A stretch of DNA of 64,000 nt, from positions 153,368-217,367 of the forward strand of contig MU277715.1 of assembly GCA_022385805.1 (NCBI GenBank), read 5' to 3'. The notes under the pieces are model-generated. The model saw nothing but the letters and a program-made list of their open reading frames with translations. It did not search any database and was not told the origin of the DNA. Positions within the stretch are counted from its first letter, which is position 1; every line of letters begins with the position of its first letter. A program made the position numbers and the translations under genes. The DNA is from Pilatotrama ljubarskyi. Taxonomy: Eukaryota > Basidiomycota > Agaricomycetes > Polyporales > Polyporaceae. Of the stretch, positions 36,685 to 48,666 are shown in pieces.

Positions 36685-39600
36685 ATGCATCGTTTGCTCT
36701 TACCGATATCCCTCCTGCCGCTCCGATATATTACCTGCTTCTGCTTCTGGACGGCGTCTGCTCGTTCACAGCCGCCTGTTCAGACGTTCTTTCCTGCGAG
36801 TATTCCGCTCAGCATCCGTTCTCCGTTCATGAGCGTATGGCTTCCGAATACGAACGGCTCAGAGCCCTTGTCGCAAGTATGGCCGTACTTCTGGGGACAA
36901 CAGGTGGGATACGCCATTCTTCCCGTGGGGTTGATTTCTAACGCCATGCATGCAGTCAGTCATGGGGTGGTCCGGGAGTATCCGAGTGGACGGGCAGACA
37001 TATGAATGGATGGGCAGCGCATACACGCCGCCTTTCGCCGCGAACATCACAAGTGTGCAGATCACACCCACGCGGTCGATCTTCATGATGCAGGCAGGGC
37101 CCATGGATCTGACGGTCACTTTCCTCTCTCCCATTGAGGTGCGTACGTATCCCCTTCACGCGGATATTGCCCTTACTCTGTCTAGCCCTCGGACTGGATC
37201 CTACAATCGCTTCCGTTTTCTTATGTCTCTGTAGAAGCCAGGTCACTGGACGGCGAATCCCACGATGTCCAGATGTACTCTGGTATTACCGCGGGTAGCT
37301 CGTAGCACGGACATCGCATGGCCAGCATCGCTGATATTACTTCTAGAATGGCTCTCGGGCGATCGGGTGCACAGTGTCGTTACCTGGAGCCAGCACACCT
37401 CAAGCGCCAGCACGTACCACCAGGTCCGACTACAGTCTCCGGAGCAAGACGTCGAAATCAATCATCAGGCCCAGGATGGTATAGCGTACTACGCGATGGC
37501 AGCTGTAGGTCATCTCACAACTCTTGGATAGAGCCTTGATGGATGGTGGCATTCCGCAGAGACCTGGCATTACATGGCAGATCGACAGCGCTTCGACTAC
37601 GAGGGAACAATTCCACGACCATGGGTTCCTGAGCAGAACGGACAACAGGGCGTTCGCAACCATAGGGCCGTGAGTTCATACGCTCCGTATACCCCGCGTT
37701 GAAGGCTTGTTGAGATGAGCGCGCAGGAAATTCACTGGATTCGCTATCGCAGTAGATCTCGGGCAGATCCAAATCACCACCGCTCCCGTCACTTGGGCGG
37801 TCGGATACGTCCGGAACCCGTCGATCTCGTACACTGGTCCAGATGGCGTGGTGCAGCAACTCAGCCCATACTTTGTGACAAAATATCAAGACAGTATTCA
37901 ACAAGCCGTCAGTATAAGAAGTTCTGATTTGATTTCCCCATATTTATACTGAGTTCGACGCAGGTTGATGATTTCACATCTGGGTTCACGAGGATTCAGC
38001 AGAGTGCCGTTGCACTCGACCAGGCAATCATGGCGGATGCATCGAAGGTGTCGGCGCATTATGTCGACCTCGTTTCACTCGCCGCACGCCAAACGATGGG
38101 GGCGTTCGACATCACAGTATCGACAGGTTCGGACGGGAAACCGAACGCCTCGGATGTCAGGATCTTCATGAAGGACATTGGGTCCTCGCCAACGCCGTCG
38201 GACCACGAGTGCGCACGTCTCACCTATTGAAGACATAATCTTCGTTGACAGTGGGGTTGCAGGCGTGTCAATCCTGTAGAGCGGATGTACGCCGCTCTCC
38301 CCGCCCTTGTTTACCTGAACGCGTCTCTGCTCGGGCCCATGCTGTCCCCTCTGTTGGACGCTCAGGAGAACCTGACGCACTTGCCGTACGCTGCTCAAGA
38401 TCTAGGTATGACTAGTGCACGCCGTCTGATGCGCGGGCGCCGCCGCTCAGTGCTGTTGTCAACGCAGGGACTGCTTATCCGAACGCGACAAGCACGCATG
38501 GGGCTCATACGCAAGGAATCGAACGTGGGTGTATGAAGGTTATGAGAAGCTAAACGAGCTCACAAGAGGCTAGAATCCAGCAATATGCTCATCATGCTCT
38601 ACGCGCATGCAAGGTTCTCCGGCGACGGATCGCTCATTGGTCGACACGTAAGGATCCATTCTAGTACCGGACTGGTGCACTCGAGGGCATCGCGGAGTCT
38701 GATCTAATCTACAGTACAAACTCTTGAAACGTTGGGCAGATTACCTTGTCAGCGCATCCTTGACTCCGTCACAGCAGTACGTGCTAGCACGGCTTGTCTT
38801 CGTATCCTTTGCCTCTTACTGATGGGCTGGCTGGGCGCAGATCAACTACAGACAACGAGAGCAACGCGAACACGACTAACCTAGCCATCAAAGGCATCAT
38901 AGGCGTGAAGGCGATGGCTGAGATGAGCCGGGCCGCAGGCGAGGATATCGACGCACAGCGGTACGATGTAAATTATGATTCGGAACTTCTGTCCCTCGGC
39001 AGCTGCTGACGACCGATCCCGTAGAACAATGCTGCAGCCCTCATTGGAGAATGGCAATCCTTAGCACTATCATCGGACGGACAGCACCTGCTCGGGATGT
39101 GTGGCAACCAACAGTCATGGTCCCTGATGTACAACTTGTACGCGGACCGCCTCCTGGGCACCAACATCGTGGATCCAGCTGTGGGTGACGGAATCAACGC
39201 TTCTCGATCTGTTCCTGACACCGCCTGAGGTAGTTGTTGAAGCTGCAGACAGCCTTCTACCGCAATCTCCTCACGTCAGGTAAGTCATAGTAGAGCTATT
39301 GTCCTGCATGATACCATCCCGAGAGCCGCTGACTCGGTCGACGTAGCTCCGGCGTTTGGCCTCCCATTAGACAACACGGTAGGAGCAACAAGTGCTGGTA
39401 CGCACAACTTGACAAGCGCGCAGCGAGATCCCCTGAGCTGACGGCCTCACTAGCATGGCTGCTGTTCACTGCAGCTACGGTGGTTGATAACGCCGTCCGC
39501 GACAGTCTGATAGAGCACGTCTGGAATCGCGCGTCCTCCAACTTGACATCCGGCGCGTTCCCTGACCAGTACGAAGTCGGCACGGGTGAGATCCTGGGAG

Positions 39601-40461
39601 GTGAGGCAAGGTGAGCTTTACTCGTTGCAAGCCGTGTATGGAGCGGCTGATCCGGGAAACCTTTAGTCCTGCGCTCGGAGCCATGTTTTCGCTTCTGGCC
39701 CTCAAGTAAGTGCCACAGTGCGCACCGGTGTATGACTTCCGCTTCACACTACAACGCGCAGTATGCCTAACCAGACTATCCTCGTTCCTTTGGTCGACGG
39801 GTCAGCGCCGGGAGGACACACCATGCCTGCAAGCCCCGGAAGCTCTGGTCGACGCCAGGCCCCCTTGCCAGTCGTTGTAGGCAGCGTCCTTGGCGGTGTC
39901 CTCCTGATCGCGTCCGTCGCGGCAGGGGCCTTCCTATATCTCCGCCGACGCCGCCACTGCGCACTGACTGGACTCCGGAGCGATGCGGTGCCATATATAA
40001 TCGACTCGGGGACCCGAGGGTCCTCTCCCAGGTCATCACCTCCGCCGAGCCTCATGAGCACCATCGACATCAGGGCGCTCAGCGAGGGAGATCCATCCCA
40101 ATCCACGCTGGCTGTGTGCTCGAATCCTTCCTTGCCCTCGTCATCGGCGGGACGCGGACTACGACCTGTCGCCTCCCCGCCGGAGTTGTCGGAGAAGAAC
40201 GCGCTCCTGGATAGGCTCCTCCGTGGGCCTCCCTCCCACGCGTCGACCTCTTCGAACACTCGTGGTAGTTCAGCAAGGAGCGAAGTTCGAGCTGTACCTG
40301 CCAGAAGGGCTGCCAGTGCCAGCGCAGGCAGGAAAAACGGAAGCTCGGACCCCCCCGGCGAAGTGGCCGGGCTGCAGAAAGCCGTGGAGAGCCTGCGACG
40401 GGAAGTGCTCAATCTTCAGGCGGACAGGCTGGACCTTCCTCCAGGATACAGTACCCAGTGA
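36685..40461 (+). CDS. Membrane-anchored glutaminase-like ectoenzyme (GtaA family)
   Basis: Eighteen exons close in frame to 933 aa: 36685-36903, 36956-37138, 37186-37294, 37347-37504, 37560-37669, 37727-37907, 37964-38208, 38263-38405, 38468-38528, 38581-38647, 38715-38776, 38841-38967, 39025-39180, 39243-39279, 39347-39378, 39438-39610, 39667-39705, 39762-40461. A signal peptide leads into the glutaminase family domains (DUF5127/DUF4965/DUF1793 type): FFPASIPLSIRSPF, NPVERMYAALPALVYLN, YPNATSTHG, GNMLIM, NLAIKGIIG. GtaA enzymes hydrolyse extracellular glutamine to glutamate. After the domain a Ser/Pro linker precedes a transmembrane helix (about 737-761) stopped by RRRR, then a ~170-residue cytosolic Ser-rich tail ending in a short coiled coil. 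Acceptors at 39242 and 39437 are the least certain. The catalytic residues of this family are not known to me. Confidence 0.88.
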
Positions 40462-41001
40462 CTGCTCCTTTTAGATCCCTTGCACGCGGGAATTGCTCGT
40501 ATAACGCAATCGGTAGTCGTGGCGGTGTGCCCCCTGGCGTGCTCTTGGCGAGGACAATGTCACACTTACAGTAGTCTCCCCTAGGCAACACTGACTCCGT
40601 ATGCAGTACAGCGTCCGCTGAACATCATGTCGTGTGGCGATGGCACGTTCCCGCCCATTGTCATGGAAGCTCTATCATATGCTGGACGTGGACTCGTTCG
40701 AAATCTCTGTGGTCTGTGCACTCACTCAGCCAGATTATTGAACGAGATTCCGCATAGAGTCACTTCTATCTGCCGAGATGAAGCTTCAAGCGGTGCTTAT
40801 TTTCAAGGAATCATCACGGATTGTATCAGCGACGTTCTCGTTCTCGCCGCCCGACCAACGGCCACAACTTGCTGACACTAAACTGCGTGTTCAATAGTAA
40901 TGTACAACGCCATGATGGGTCTGGACTCCGTATCTGAAGGCAAAACTGATTCGAGCTCCCTCCAGATAACACTACGGCGATAGACCCGCGAGTGCTGGGA
41001 G
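40462..41001. other. Intergenic region between convergent glutaminase and hydrolase genes
   Basis: 540 bp of presumptive 3' UTRs. Nothing else was recognised. Confidence 0.4.
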
Positions 41002-41831
41002 TTATATGCCTATCCCATCGAACCATTGTTCTATCTTCACGAGCCCTTCCTCTCCCACGAGAGCCTTCTTGTCTTTGACGACTATCTTGTCAACACGCGC
41101 GTCCTGCCACAGCCGACTCTCCTCTGCAAGGCGCTCCTTCTCAGCTTCCGTGCACATGACGGCGCACGGGAACTTCGTTTCAAAGTCGAACTCCGGCAGC
41201 GGAGTGGGCAGCAGCGTCTGAGGCACGGCGGCGTTGGACGGCGGCGGAGATATGAGGAGCAGTCCCGAGGCGGGATGGGAGGAGATGTACGTCTGCGCGA
41301 TGAGAGTCCCGCCTGCGCGAGAGACTATGACTGGGGCGAAGGGGATGGCAAGCAGGTGGATGTGAGACGCGAGCTCTGTAGGTGTGCGTGAGCTCGAACA
41401 CAGCCATTCTCAGGACGACCCTGTAGGATGCACACCCACCAGACTCGTAATGGCGCATCAAAGCCTCCGAGGTGGACACATCCGCAGGCTTGCCGAGGTC
41501 AATCTCAAGGCAAGTGTGTCCTCGCTCTGCATACCACGACGCGAAAGAGGTCATCCTGCAGGCCGCGTCGTGTTCAGACCTTCTGACGAGGATGCATGCC
41601 GTGTGCACGAAGCACGTACCCTTGTCGTGAACTCGGATCCCAGCCACTCGAGGAGACAAATATCAATGGCGTCGGCACCTCGCGGGGTGCGGAGGACGGC
41701 GGTGTCCGGAGCAAATACGCCGTCGACGAGGAGTGTCGCGCGGAGTTGTAGAACAGACCTCCGAGGCTGAATGCAGCGACGACGTGAGGGCGAGCCCGAG
41801 CACCTAGTCCTTTGAACGCCTGAGAAAACAT
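41002..41831 (-). CDS. Alpha/beta-hydrolase-fold protein, possibly mitochondrial
   Basis: Three exons (41831-41620, 41582-41440, 41408-41002) encode 253 aa. The N-terminus (MFSQAFKGLGARARPHVVAA) is basic and amphipathic, with no acidic residue in the first 40, which suggests a mitochondrial presequence. An IFVSSSGWDP strand-turn precedes a segment with GHTCLEIDL. A buried strand then ends in VIVSRAGG, where the nucleophile elbow G-x-S-x-G would sit (Ser148). QTYISSHPASGLLLISPP follows. The first Gly of the elbow is replaced (V-S-R-A-G), but Ser and the following GG remain. A late His in a usual context is not obvious. The fold assignment is an inference from pattern; substrate unknown. Confidence 0.7.
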
Positions 41832-42099
41832 AGCTTGCGCGAATTGTTTTAGCTCAGATCATCCAGTAGTGAGAGCACATAGGAACGCTATAGTTCGTCG
41901 GAGCGGTGGCAGCAGAACATGAACGTCATGGCTTGGGGAGAGCCGCGGGCGCCTACGACGATGCCCGGCCTTGTAGGCTACACCAACGCGCGTAGGAAGG
42001 CCACTTGTCCCCGATATTCAGTGCAGAGAAGACAATTACAACATGAGATAGCATCTGAGACGGTAGACGACACATGCACAAGACAACTGGCGGCTGATA

Positions 42100-45014
42100 T
42101 CAACGCCGATTCCGACTCTGACCGCTGGCGCTTTGCGGCCCCGCGGCAGCCCCTTTGCGCATCTCCTCTTCGTCCAAACCTGCCTCCGCCAATATACGCT
42201 CGACCTCCTCGAGGATGGGCTTGTAAGTAGCTATGATCAAAGCTCAGATCAGACATGCCGTACGGCAATGTGCAGCGATGCACCCACCGTATCGCTCCTC
42301 GGCGAGAGTGAAGCCATCTCTCCGGAGCTGTTTGCCACGGCTGTCGCTCGTTCCATACGCTTTCTGCGCCCAGTACTCTCCTATAAGGATTCGAGTCAAT
42401 TAGAAAGCCGCGTGGGACACAGGAAGCGACTGACGGGAGCGAGCATAGAACATGGCAAGCGTCTCCCCTGGTAAAGGCGTGCTGATCACGTCCTCGGCAG
42501 ACCGCGTGGAGTCTTTCGCTACGCCCATGAATGCGGTCGCTTGTACACGCAAAGACTCCTGTAATCGACATGATGAACGATGCATGGAACAGATGAGAAG
42601 TTGACACTACGAGTAGACAAAGCGCATACCTTCTCTTCCTGGATGGTATCCAGCACCTCCACTTTCTTCTCTTCTTCCTCCCCCACAACCGTGACGCTCT
42701 CTGTATCCTCTCGCTCGTCCGCGGTGTCATCGTAATCATCGTCGTCCTCGTCATCCTCGTCGCTGCTGCTGGCGTCGTCGCCCTCCGCGACGACGATCTC
42801 CGAGGCCTTCAGGCACACATAGCGGTCGAGCTTGTCGAGCTGCAGCGAGTAAAAGTCGTCCAGCGTGTACTCGCGCGAGCCTTTCTCGAAGATCCCGCCA
42901 TAGCTGCACCATCAAACATATGTCAGGAACTGCGCGCCGGGAGGTAGGAGGGGGTCGCACATGTAGAGCGTATTCCGGAGGACGGCGAGCATGGCGTTGT
43001 ACCTCGGGAGAGGCACCGTTAGCATCGGGTCGTCGGGGTCGACCTCATCATCCTGTGGCGTGGGTGCCGCCGGCTTCGCTTTCTCCGATGAGGAATTCGA
43101 GGTTTTTCTCTGCGCCTCGTGCTCCTAGACATAACGTGCAATCTGTCACGCCTGTTATCGTGGACGCTTTACAGGCGCCTACCTCATCATCGCTGCTGGC
43201 GCCCTCATCGTCGTATTCGTTCTCTTCTTCCGGGTCGGGACGAACGGGCTGCGTCGGGCCCTTCTTCTTCGGCGCGCTGCCCTTCTTCTTGGGCCGCTTG
43301 AGGTTCATCGATACCCACCGCCCGTTACCGGAGATCTGGTAGCCGTACCTATAGGAAGACAAAGGTGTTAGCCCCGCGCGATACCGGTCCAGGGAGAGGG
43401 TGCCGTACAAGTCATTGTGAAAGACGCTCTCCAGCGTCTCTTCGCCCGTATCCTCGTCGGTCACGCCGCCGAAGAGGATGCCCATGTTCTTGGCAGACCA
43501 GAGCGCCATTGTGCAGCCGGAGCGCAGGGACGGCGCGTATGCGGTTGATGTCTTCTTGCGCTTCTCCCACTTGAGCGTGAGCGGGTCCGCGGTGGACTTC
43601 CCGGGTGTTGGGGTCTCCGTGTTGAGGGTCATACTAGAGATGAGCGAAGATTAGGACTTGTCGGAGCAAGGGCAATGACGGAAGGATACGAACCGTAGGA
43701 ACCAGGTATCGTCGAGCATGACGCCGACGGGTCGGCTGCCTTTGACGTACTCTTTGCAATATCCACCTGTAGAACGTAAGTCGGACTACTGGCACACATG
43801 TAGAGATACACCTGAAACGCACCATGCAGAAGGATACCCTCCGGAGTAGGCAAGAATGAGAATCCACTGCGAGGTCTGGTAACAGATTCAACGTCAGTCA
43901 GGAGTAGGCGTAGAGTCCGGAAAGACGTACGAAGGTCTCCGGTCGGTCTCCCTAAACTCGATCTGCTTCCATTTGTACTCCTGGGTGTCGAATATCCATA
44001 GATCGTTCAAGTAATTTGCTGCAATCCTCACTCAGCGTTAGCCCTACGACTCGAATGGGGATCTTACTCTTGATTCCTGGGTCATAGAATCCGCCAAAAA
44101 GCACTATGTAGTGCTTCCACATCGCCATCCTGCCGATCAGTCAACAGGTGAATCGACATCACATTTCAGGCTTGTGCGTGCTGACTCACCGATGCCCCGA
44201 CCGCGCGGTCGGACGGACCTTCGTGTCGATGCGCTCCCACGTATGCGTGGAGATGTCAAAGCACCAGAAGTCGCGGTAGTGGTGGAAGGAATTTTGGTAC
44301 AGCGACGAAAACTCTCCGCCTGTCGTCCGTCAGCATGCGATGTCTACGAGTGCGAGGGGGCCCCGCGGTGCTCACCGAACAAGTAGAGTTTTCCCCCGCC
44401 TGCGGGACTGGCTACGACTGCATGCGCCGACCGAGGACCGGGGCATGTTGGGGAGACGAACTTGCGCCATTCGTTCTTAGAACGCGAGGGATGCTTGAAT
44501 TAATTCGGACATGGACTGCACATTTGAAGATGTACCTTCTCGGGTGAATATCGGTAGACATCGCTATAGAAGTGCTATACGGAAGTCGTTGATGATCCAG
44601 AGGATGGGCATGCATGATGCATGGACACTCACGGCCTTCCCGTCGTCGCTGAAGAACTCGCCTCCGATGCACCAGAGGTGGTTGCCGTTCGGACAAGGGG
44701 TGAGGGTCGCGTTCGCGCGCCGACTAGGAGGTCCCTCGACCAGCTCCTCGGTGACCTTGTGCGCTTCCTCCCATTCTCTTTGGATCTACTAGACCCAACT
44801 TGTGTTGGATGCCCACGTCGTGTAGCCTAGGATAGAGGAGAGAAATCACCTTGTCGAGGATACTCTCGAGATCCTGGTCGTCCTCGTCAAAATCGTCCTT
44901 CGTTTTGGTCGCCTTCTTCTTCTCCTTCCGCTCAACTTTCTGCGCGGCCTTCGCCTTCTTCGCAGCCTTGGCTGAGGCTTTGGTCACGTCCTTCCCGCTC
45001 TTCTTCTTCGCCAT
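42100..45014 (-). CDS. Kelch-repeat protein with C-terminal DUF4110 (KLHDC4-type)
   Basis: Sixteen exons join in phase to 679 aa: 45014-44850, 44785-44633, 44574-44536, 44475-44376, 44319-44190, 44129-44068, 44018-43931, 43875-43823, 43766-43694, 43633-43409, 43348-43183, 43124-42961, 42903-42630, 42558-42435, 42380-42288, 42230-42100. A lysine-rich N-terminus (MAKKKSGKDVTKASAKAAKK) may be a nuclear/nucleolar signal. Kelch blades follow (LYLFGGEFSS, RSGHRMAMWK, IVLFGGFYDP, MGILFGGVTDE, YIYGGIFEKG), forming a predicted beta-propeller. A long Asp/Glu/Ser acidic segment and a DUF4110 domain (AFMGVAKDSTRSAEDVISTP, ARSREYWAQKAY, LRRDGFTLAEERY) complete the protein. This order is that of KLHDC4-like proteins conserved across eukaryotes, whose molecular role is not well defined. 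Exon 10 should end at 43409; extending it inserts about 19 codons of intron sequence into a conserved NDLYGYQ. Confidence 0.9.
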
Positions 45015-45575
45015 GTTTCAAGTCAGACGAGGAGTGCGTCTTCCGCAATATATGGCCGACAATTGGATTCAGATTATGTCGTATAGTGAACAGCAGCGCT
45101 GAAAGAACGACAAGAGAAGGGGGAGATGTGTGTGTTATGCAGTCAGATACCGTCAGACAACCCAGCGGAGAACAGCGTGAGACACGGAGCGAGAGAGATG
45201 TCACGGTCCAACTTGCTTTGGTTGCCGCTCGACTCTTGCGCAGATCGCAATCTCGGATCTGCGCGGGCGCTCCGCTTCTGCTCTGGCTCTCTGCCTCGGA
45301 GGTGGCCTGTGATGGTTGGTAGCGATAGACGTCTCACCAGGAGCCAGAGCCAGCCTACAGCTTCATAATGTCTTTGAGCAAGGCACAGATAGTTGCAAAA
45401 GTCAAAGCGAACTGGGATTATGACAGAAGATGGTATGCAATAGAATGTTCAAGCCCCGAACCCTCCAAACTTGAAGCCGACTCCGAATCTCACCCCCCAA
45501 CTCCGTCGACTGGTGCTGGTAAAAAAAGGAATAGCCGGCGGTGGACGTCCATACTCGAGACCTCGCGAGCTCCAA
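45015..45575. other. Intergenic region upstream of the kelch gene
   Basis: 561 bp containing the promoter of the minus-strand kelch gene and the 3' UTR of the minus-strand hydrophobin gene. No further feature was seen. Confidence 0.4.
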
Positions 45576-46021
45576 TTAGAGGATGATGGGGACGCAGCCA
45601 ATGCTGACGAGGCCGCCTATGCAGGAAGTAGTCAGTACCGCTAGGACTTCCGCGTTTCAACTCAGGTACTCACCGACGTTGTTGTTCTGGCAGCACACCG
45701 GGGTAGAAGAGCTGCATAAACCAGCGTCAGTCATGCCGTCCTACCGTGGCAAAGGGCGCGAGAGACTGACCAGGTGTTGCCCGACGCGACGCCAACGACG
45801 TTGATCGGGTTGCACTGGACACCGACGGAGGCGGTCACGTCCTCGACGACGACGCCGAGGAGCCCAAGAAGAGTCGTGATGCCGACATCCGACGCGGGGC
45901 GCACGTCCTGGCAGCAGGTGATCGCGCCCGTGTTGCAGCTCGCGCCGCCCTGCGGGACGGGCGTGGCGGCCGCAAGAGCGGTGAAGACGGCGACGGTGTA
46001 GACGGCGACCTTGGCGAACAT
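45576..46021 (-). CDS. Class I hydrophobin
   Basis: Three exons (46021-45771, 45711-45674, 45616-45576) encode 109 aa. A signal peptide (about residues 1-20) is followed by the eight-cysteine hydrophobin pattern: Cys29, Cys36-Cys37, Cys70, Cys84, Cys90-Cys91 and Cys104. The spacing is C-6-CC-32-C-13-C-5-CC-12-C, with the long third-to-fourth gap of class I. Cys84 is created across the first splice junction. Hydrophobins are secreted and self-assemble into amphipathic films on aerial hyphae and fruiting bodies. Intron positions near the C-terminus are typical of basidiomycete hydrophobin genes. A TATA box lies upstream. The single copy here is not in a local hydrophobin cluster. Confidence 0.96.
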
Positions 46022-46162
46022 GGTGATAGTTGTAGTGGGTGGTAAGTTGGCGGGTGCTGAAAGAGCGTGTGGGCTGAGGAGGAGCGCGAGGCTGGGCGAG
46101 GTACAATGAGTGTGAGGGCGATGTAGTTCGCTTGGGGTATGTGGTCGACGGGAAGCTTGCGT

Positions 46163-46169
46163 TTTTATA
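46163..46169 (-). promoter_or_regulatory. TATA box of the hydrophobin gene
   Basis: On the minus strand this reads TATAAAA, 142 bp upstream of the start codon at 46021. The segment from about 46030 to 46140 is pyrimidine-rich in the gene's sense. Confidence 0.6.
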
Positions 46170-46239
46170 GTCGTTTGCGGGCTGGTGCAAACTATACACT
46201 GGGTGTTTCACGATAATACGGCTTGGAGGGACAAGCATT

Positions 46240-47137
46240 CATGGGGCGCGGCGGTGCAATGTAATCGGGCATGCCGCCGTCATAACATATTGCTATGAGA
46301 CCTGCCTCCTAGTACGAACATTCATCGGGAGCGACACTCTGCGCGTGTGGTGTATATACGGAAGAAATGCAGGCCACGCGTCAGCGAGGCGGTGCGATAC
46401 ATTGAACGCAGTGCACTCACGAAGGCGAAAGGTGTGTCTGTGAATATGTGGATAGCGATAAGCAACCAGAGAGACTCATACCGTCAGCGTTGTCTGACAA
46501 GTACTCCAAACCTAGGACGAAGCCATCGGGGTCATGAGCTCTGTCGATTGCCAGCCTTGAAGACAAACATACAAGGATGACTGCAGCCCAGAGTGACGTA
46601 GATTGATCTCGGCCAAAGTGACCCGGTATAGCTCTTAACATGCATAAGCGGCGACCATCGGGCAGAATATGTCAGGGTCTAATCATCATGTTCTAGACAA
46701 TCGTTTGAGGAGGGTGGCGTTAGCCTTGGTAGTGAGACATATATGGCCTTAGGTTGAGACGTCATGCATGCATGCTCAGCTGGATAGGTAGCCATCAGCG
46801 TGAGGTGTGTAACTCAGTCTCGGCTCATCAGTATGCATGCAGGGTTCAAACTACCTAATAAGGCCTTCACGGCCGGGCAGCACGCTTGTGGGCTGTGGAT
46901 TCGGGAGCCGGTACCGCGATGCATCAGCGGCGATGACATGCATTTTGGGGTGATACATGGCATCTCGACCAGGCGTGTGTACCTACATGCCTAGCATCGA
47001 CTCGTGAGCATCCAGATGTCCTGCGAGTCATGGCTTCAAGACCTGAAGGTAACGGAAGCATGGAGTAAACACGCCAAGGATGTCTCCTCGGTGCCGGTCG
47101 TCACCTGATACTGCATTCCAGCATCATCGCGGCTCGC
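46240..47137. other. Intergenic region upstream of hydrophobin gene
   Basis: 900 bp, moderately AT-rich, with scattered GCATGC motifs (around 46768-46776 and 46833-46840). No gene was found. A TGCTCAGCTGG...GGGTTCAAACT pair near 46776-46855 faintly resembles tRNA A and B boxes but folds poorly (see rejected items). Confidence 0.35.
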
Positions 47138-48007
47138 TCAGAATGACAGCGTGATCTTCCGCTCTACGACCAAAGCCGAAAGCAGAATATGATCGAACAG
47201 CTCGTGCCCGTCCGGAAAGACCGTCAGGGTGGCAGCAGGCAGCGGTGGGGATGCGTCCAGCGGCGGAGGGACGAAGGACGCGATCTGGTGCGCGCGCGTG
47301 TCCGAGCACTATATCGGGTGGGAGAATCCGCAGAGCGCGACGCGGCAGTAATAGTGTGAGTATCGCAATGCGGAACGAGGAGGAACGTGCGCACGATGCA
47401 CATGGGCGACCCGTCGTCGAGCGTTGTTCGACAGTCCCAGCGAAGCTCGACGTCGCCGTATTGCCAGAGGAATTTGCGCTTCGCCAGATGTCCAGCCTTG
47501 AAGTGCCCAACTCGCGAAGAAGGACTTACCGGCGAGTGTCCGTCCTTCTTGAGGACGTTGGACATCCGCGTCGCATGGTTACCCATCTTCACGATCGCAC
47601 GACTGTGCATGACGGCCAGCCTATGTGAGACTTGGTCAGTCCTCTCAGCTTGGTAGTGGACGCTCCAATTCTCTATACGAACTCGAACTCGCCGACAAGC
47701 TCGCCATCTTCGTCAATGCCCCTCCTGACCGTCGTCACGTACGACAGCGGTACAAAGGGATTCAAATTGAGAGCGACGGATATGTTGTAGACTGGGGTGA
47801 GAGTCCGGTCGACGTCCCGGGGAGGGAGGAGGAACATCGAGTCGTTGCTCCACGACGAGAAGGTGTATATCCGAGGTCGCGTTGGGCGCTGAGTGAGGGC
47901 GTAGCTGCCATGTGAACTTGGTCAGGATCATGTCATCTCCTAACTTGCCACAGAGAATACACACTTTGGAGGTAGAGATGGCGGCGGTGCGTGGACCTCG
48001 GCTGCAT
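47138..48007 (-). CDS. DUF6593 domain protein
   Basis: Five exons (48007-47961, 47916-47683, 47620-47530, 47478-47395, 47308-47138) join in phase to 208 aa. Landmarks match the basidiomycete DUF6593 pattern: an opening YTFSSWSNDSM, a strand-rich block NISVALNLNPFVPLSYVTTV, then RRG...GELVGEFE, RKFLWQYGDVELRW, and a closing LFDHILLSALVVERKITLSF. The family is small, mostly lineage-expanded in mushrooms, and has no established function that I know of. The last three introns are well supported by phase and by restoration of family motifs. The first exon is the weakest part: its donor is GTATTC and the acceptor is AAG. The true start could instead be further upstream, or within exon 2. Confidence 0.72.
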
Positions 48008-48666
48008 AGCTACCCTGACGCCGTGAGCACTCTCGGGTACAACGGACGTCTGAGCTGCTGGCTTTGGCTTACTCGGGCGGAAGCGTGTCTGTGGGAGACG
48101 GAGGGTCAGCGTGCTCGTCTGTGAACGGATCTGAAGCACTTTATCGTCAGCTATGTTGTGGCAACTCCGCACGCACGAATGCAGGATTAGGATTCCTACC
48201 AGAGCCCGACGTTATGATCATGGTCCGCTGGTGAATATGTTGCAGAAATGAGGGATGAAGCAGCTAACGCGGGCCCTACGCCGACTCTCTTGAAAAGACT
48301 CGGAGGTCATGGCGGCTGCGAAAAAAAGTGGGAGGCGGGCACTCGCCCCGCAGCGCGCGCGCGCGTCTCGCTCTCTCTCAACCTTCTTCCTCGACGTCGC
48401 GCTCGACGCTGACAGGGATTCAGAGTTTAGAACTCGCCGTGTGCTGAGGCCATCGTCCAAGAGTCCGTCTAAAGCTGTCTTTACGTGACTGGCTGCCTGG
48501 GTTCCCACTCGCTGGTAAAGCGCTTTCGCCGAGCTTGGGTATCATCTCCTTTTGTTCTGCACACACATATTGTCTTCACCTTTGCCCGGATTGCGAGGAC
48601 TCCTTCTGGCCCTTCGAGCTTACTCAGAAACTATCGCCTGGATTCTCCGCTATCTCTGTGAGCACG
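48008..48666. other. Divergent intergenic region between DUF6593 and RCE1 genes
   Basis: The shared upstream region of two divergent genes. A GCGCGCGC run at about 48355-48364 and CT-rich stretches around 48366-48395 are the only visible peculiarities. Confidence 0.4.

Noticed and set aside
43349..43408. In-frame coding read-through between kelch exons 10 and 11
   Set aside because: Open, but it interrupts a conserved NDLYGYQ stretch; removing it as an intron with good GTACGG/CTATAG ends restores the family sequence.
46776..46860. Possible tRNA (A-box-like TGCTCAGCTGG and B-box-like GGGTTCAAACT)
   Set aside because: The T-arm and acceptor stems do not pair, and no plausible anticodon arm forms.
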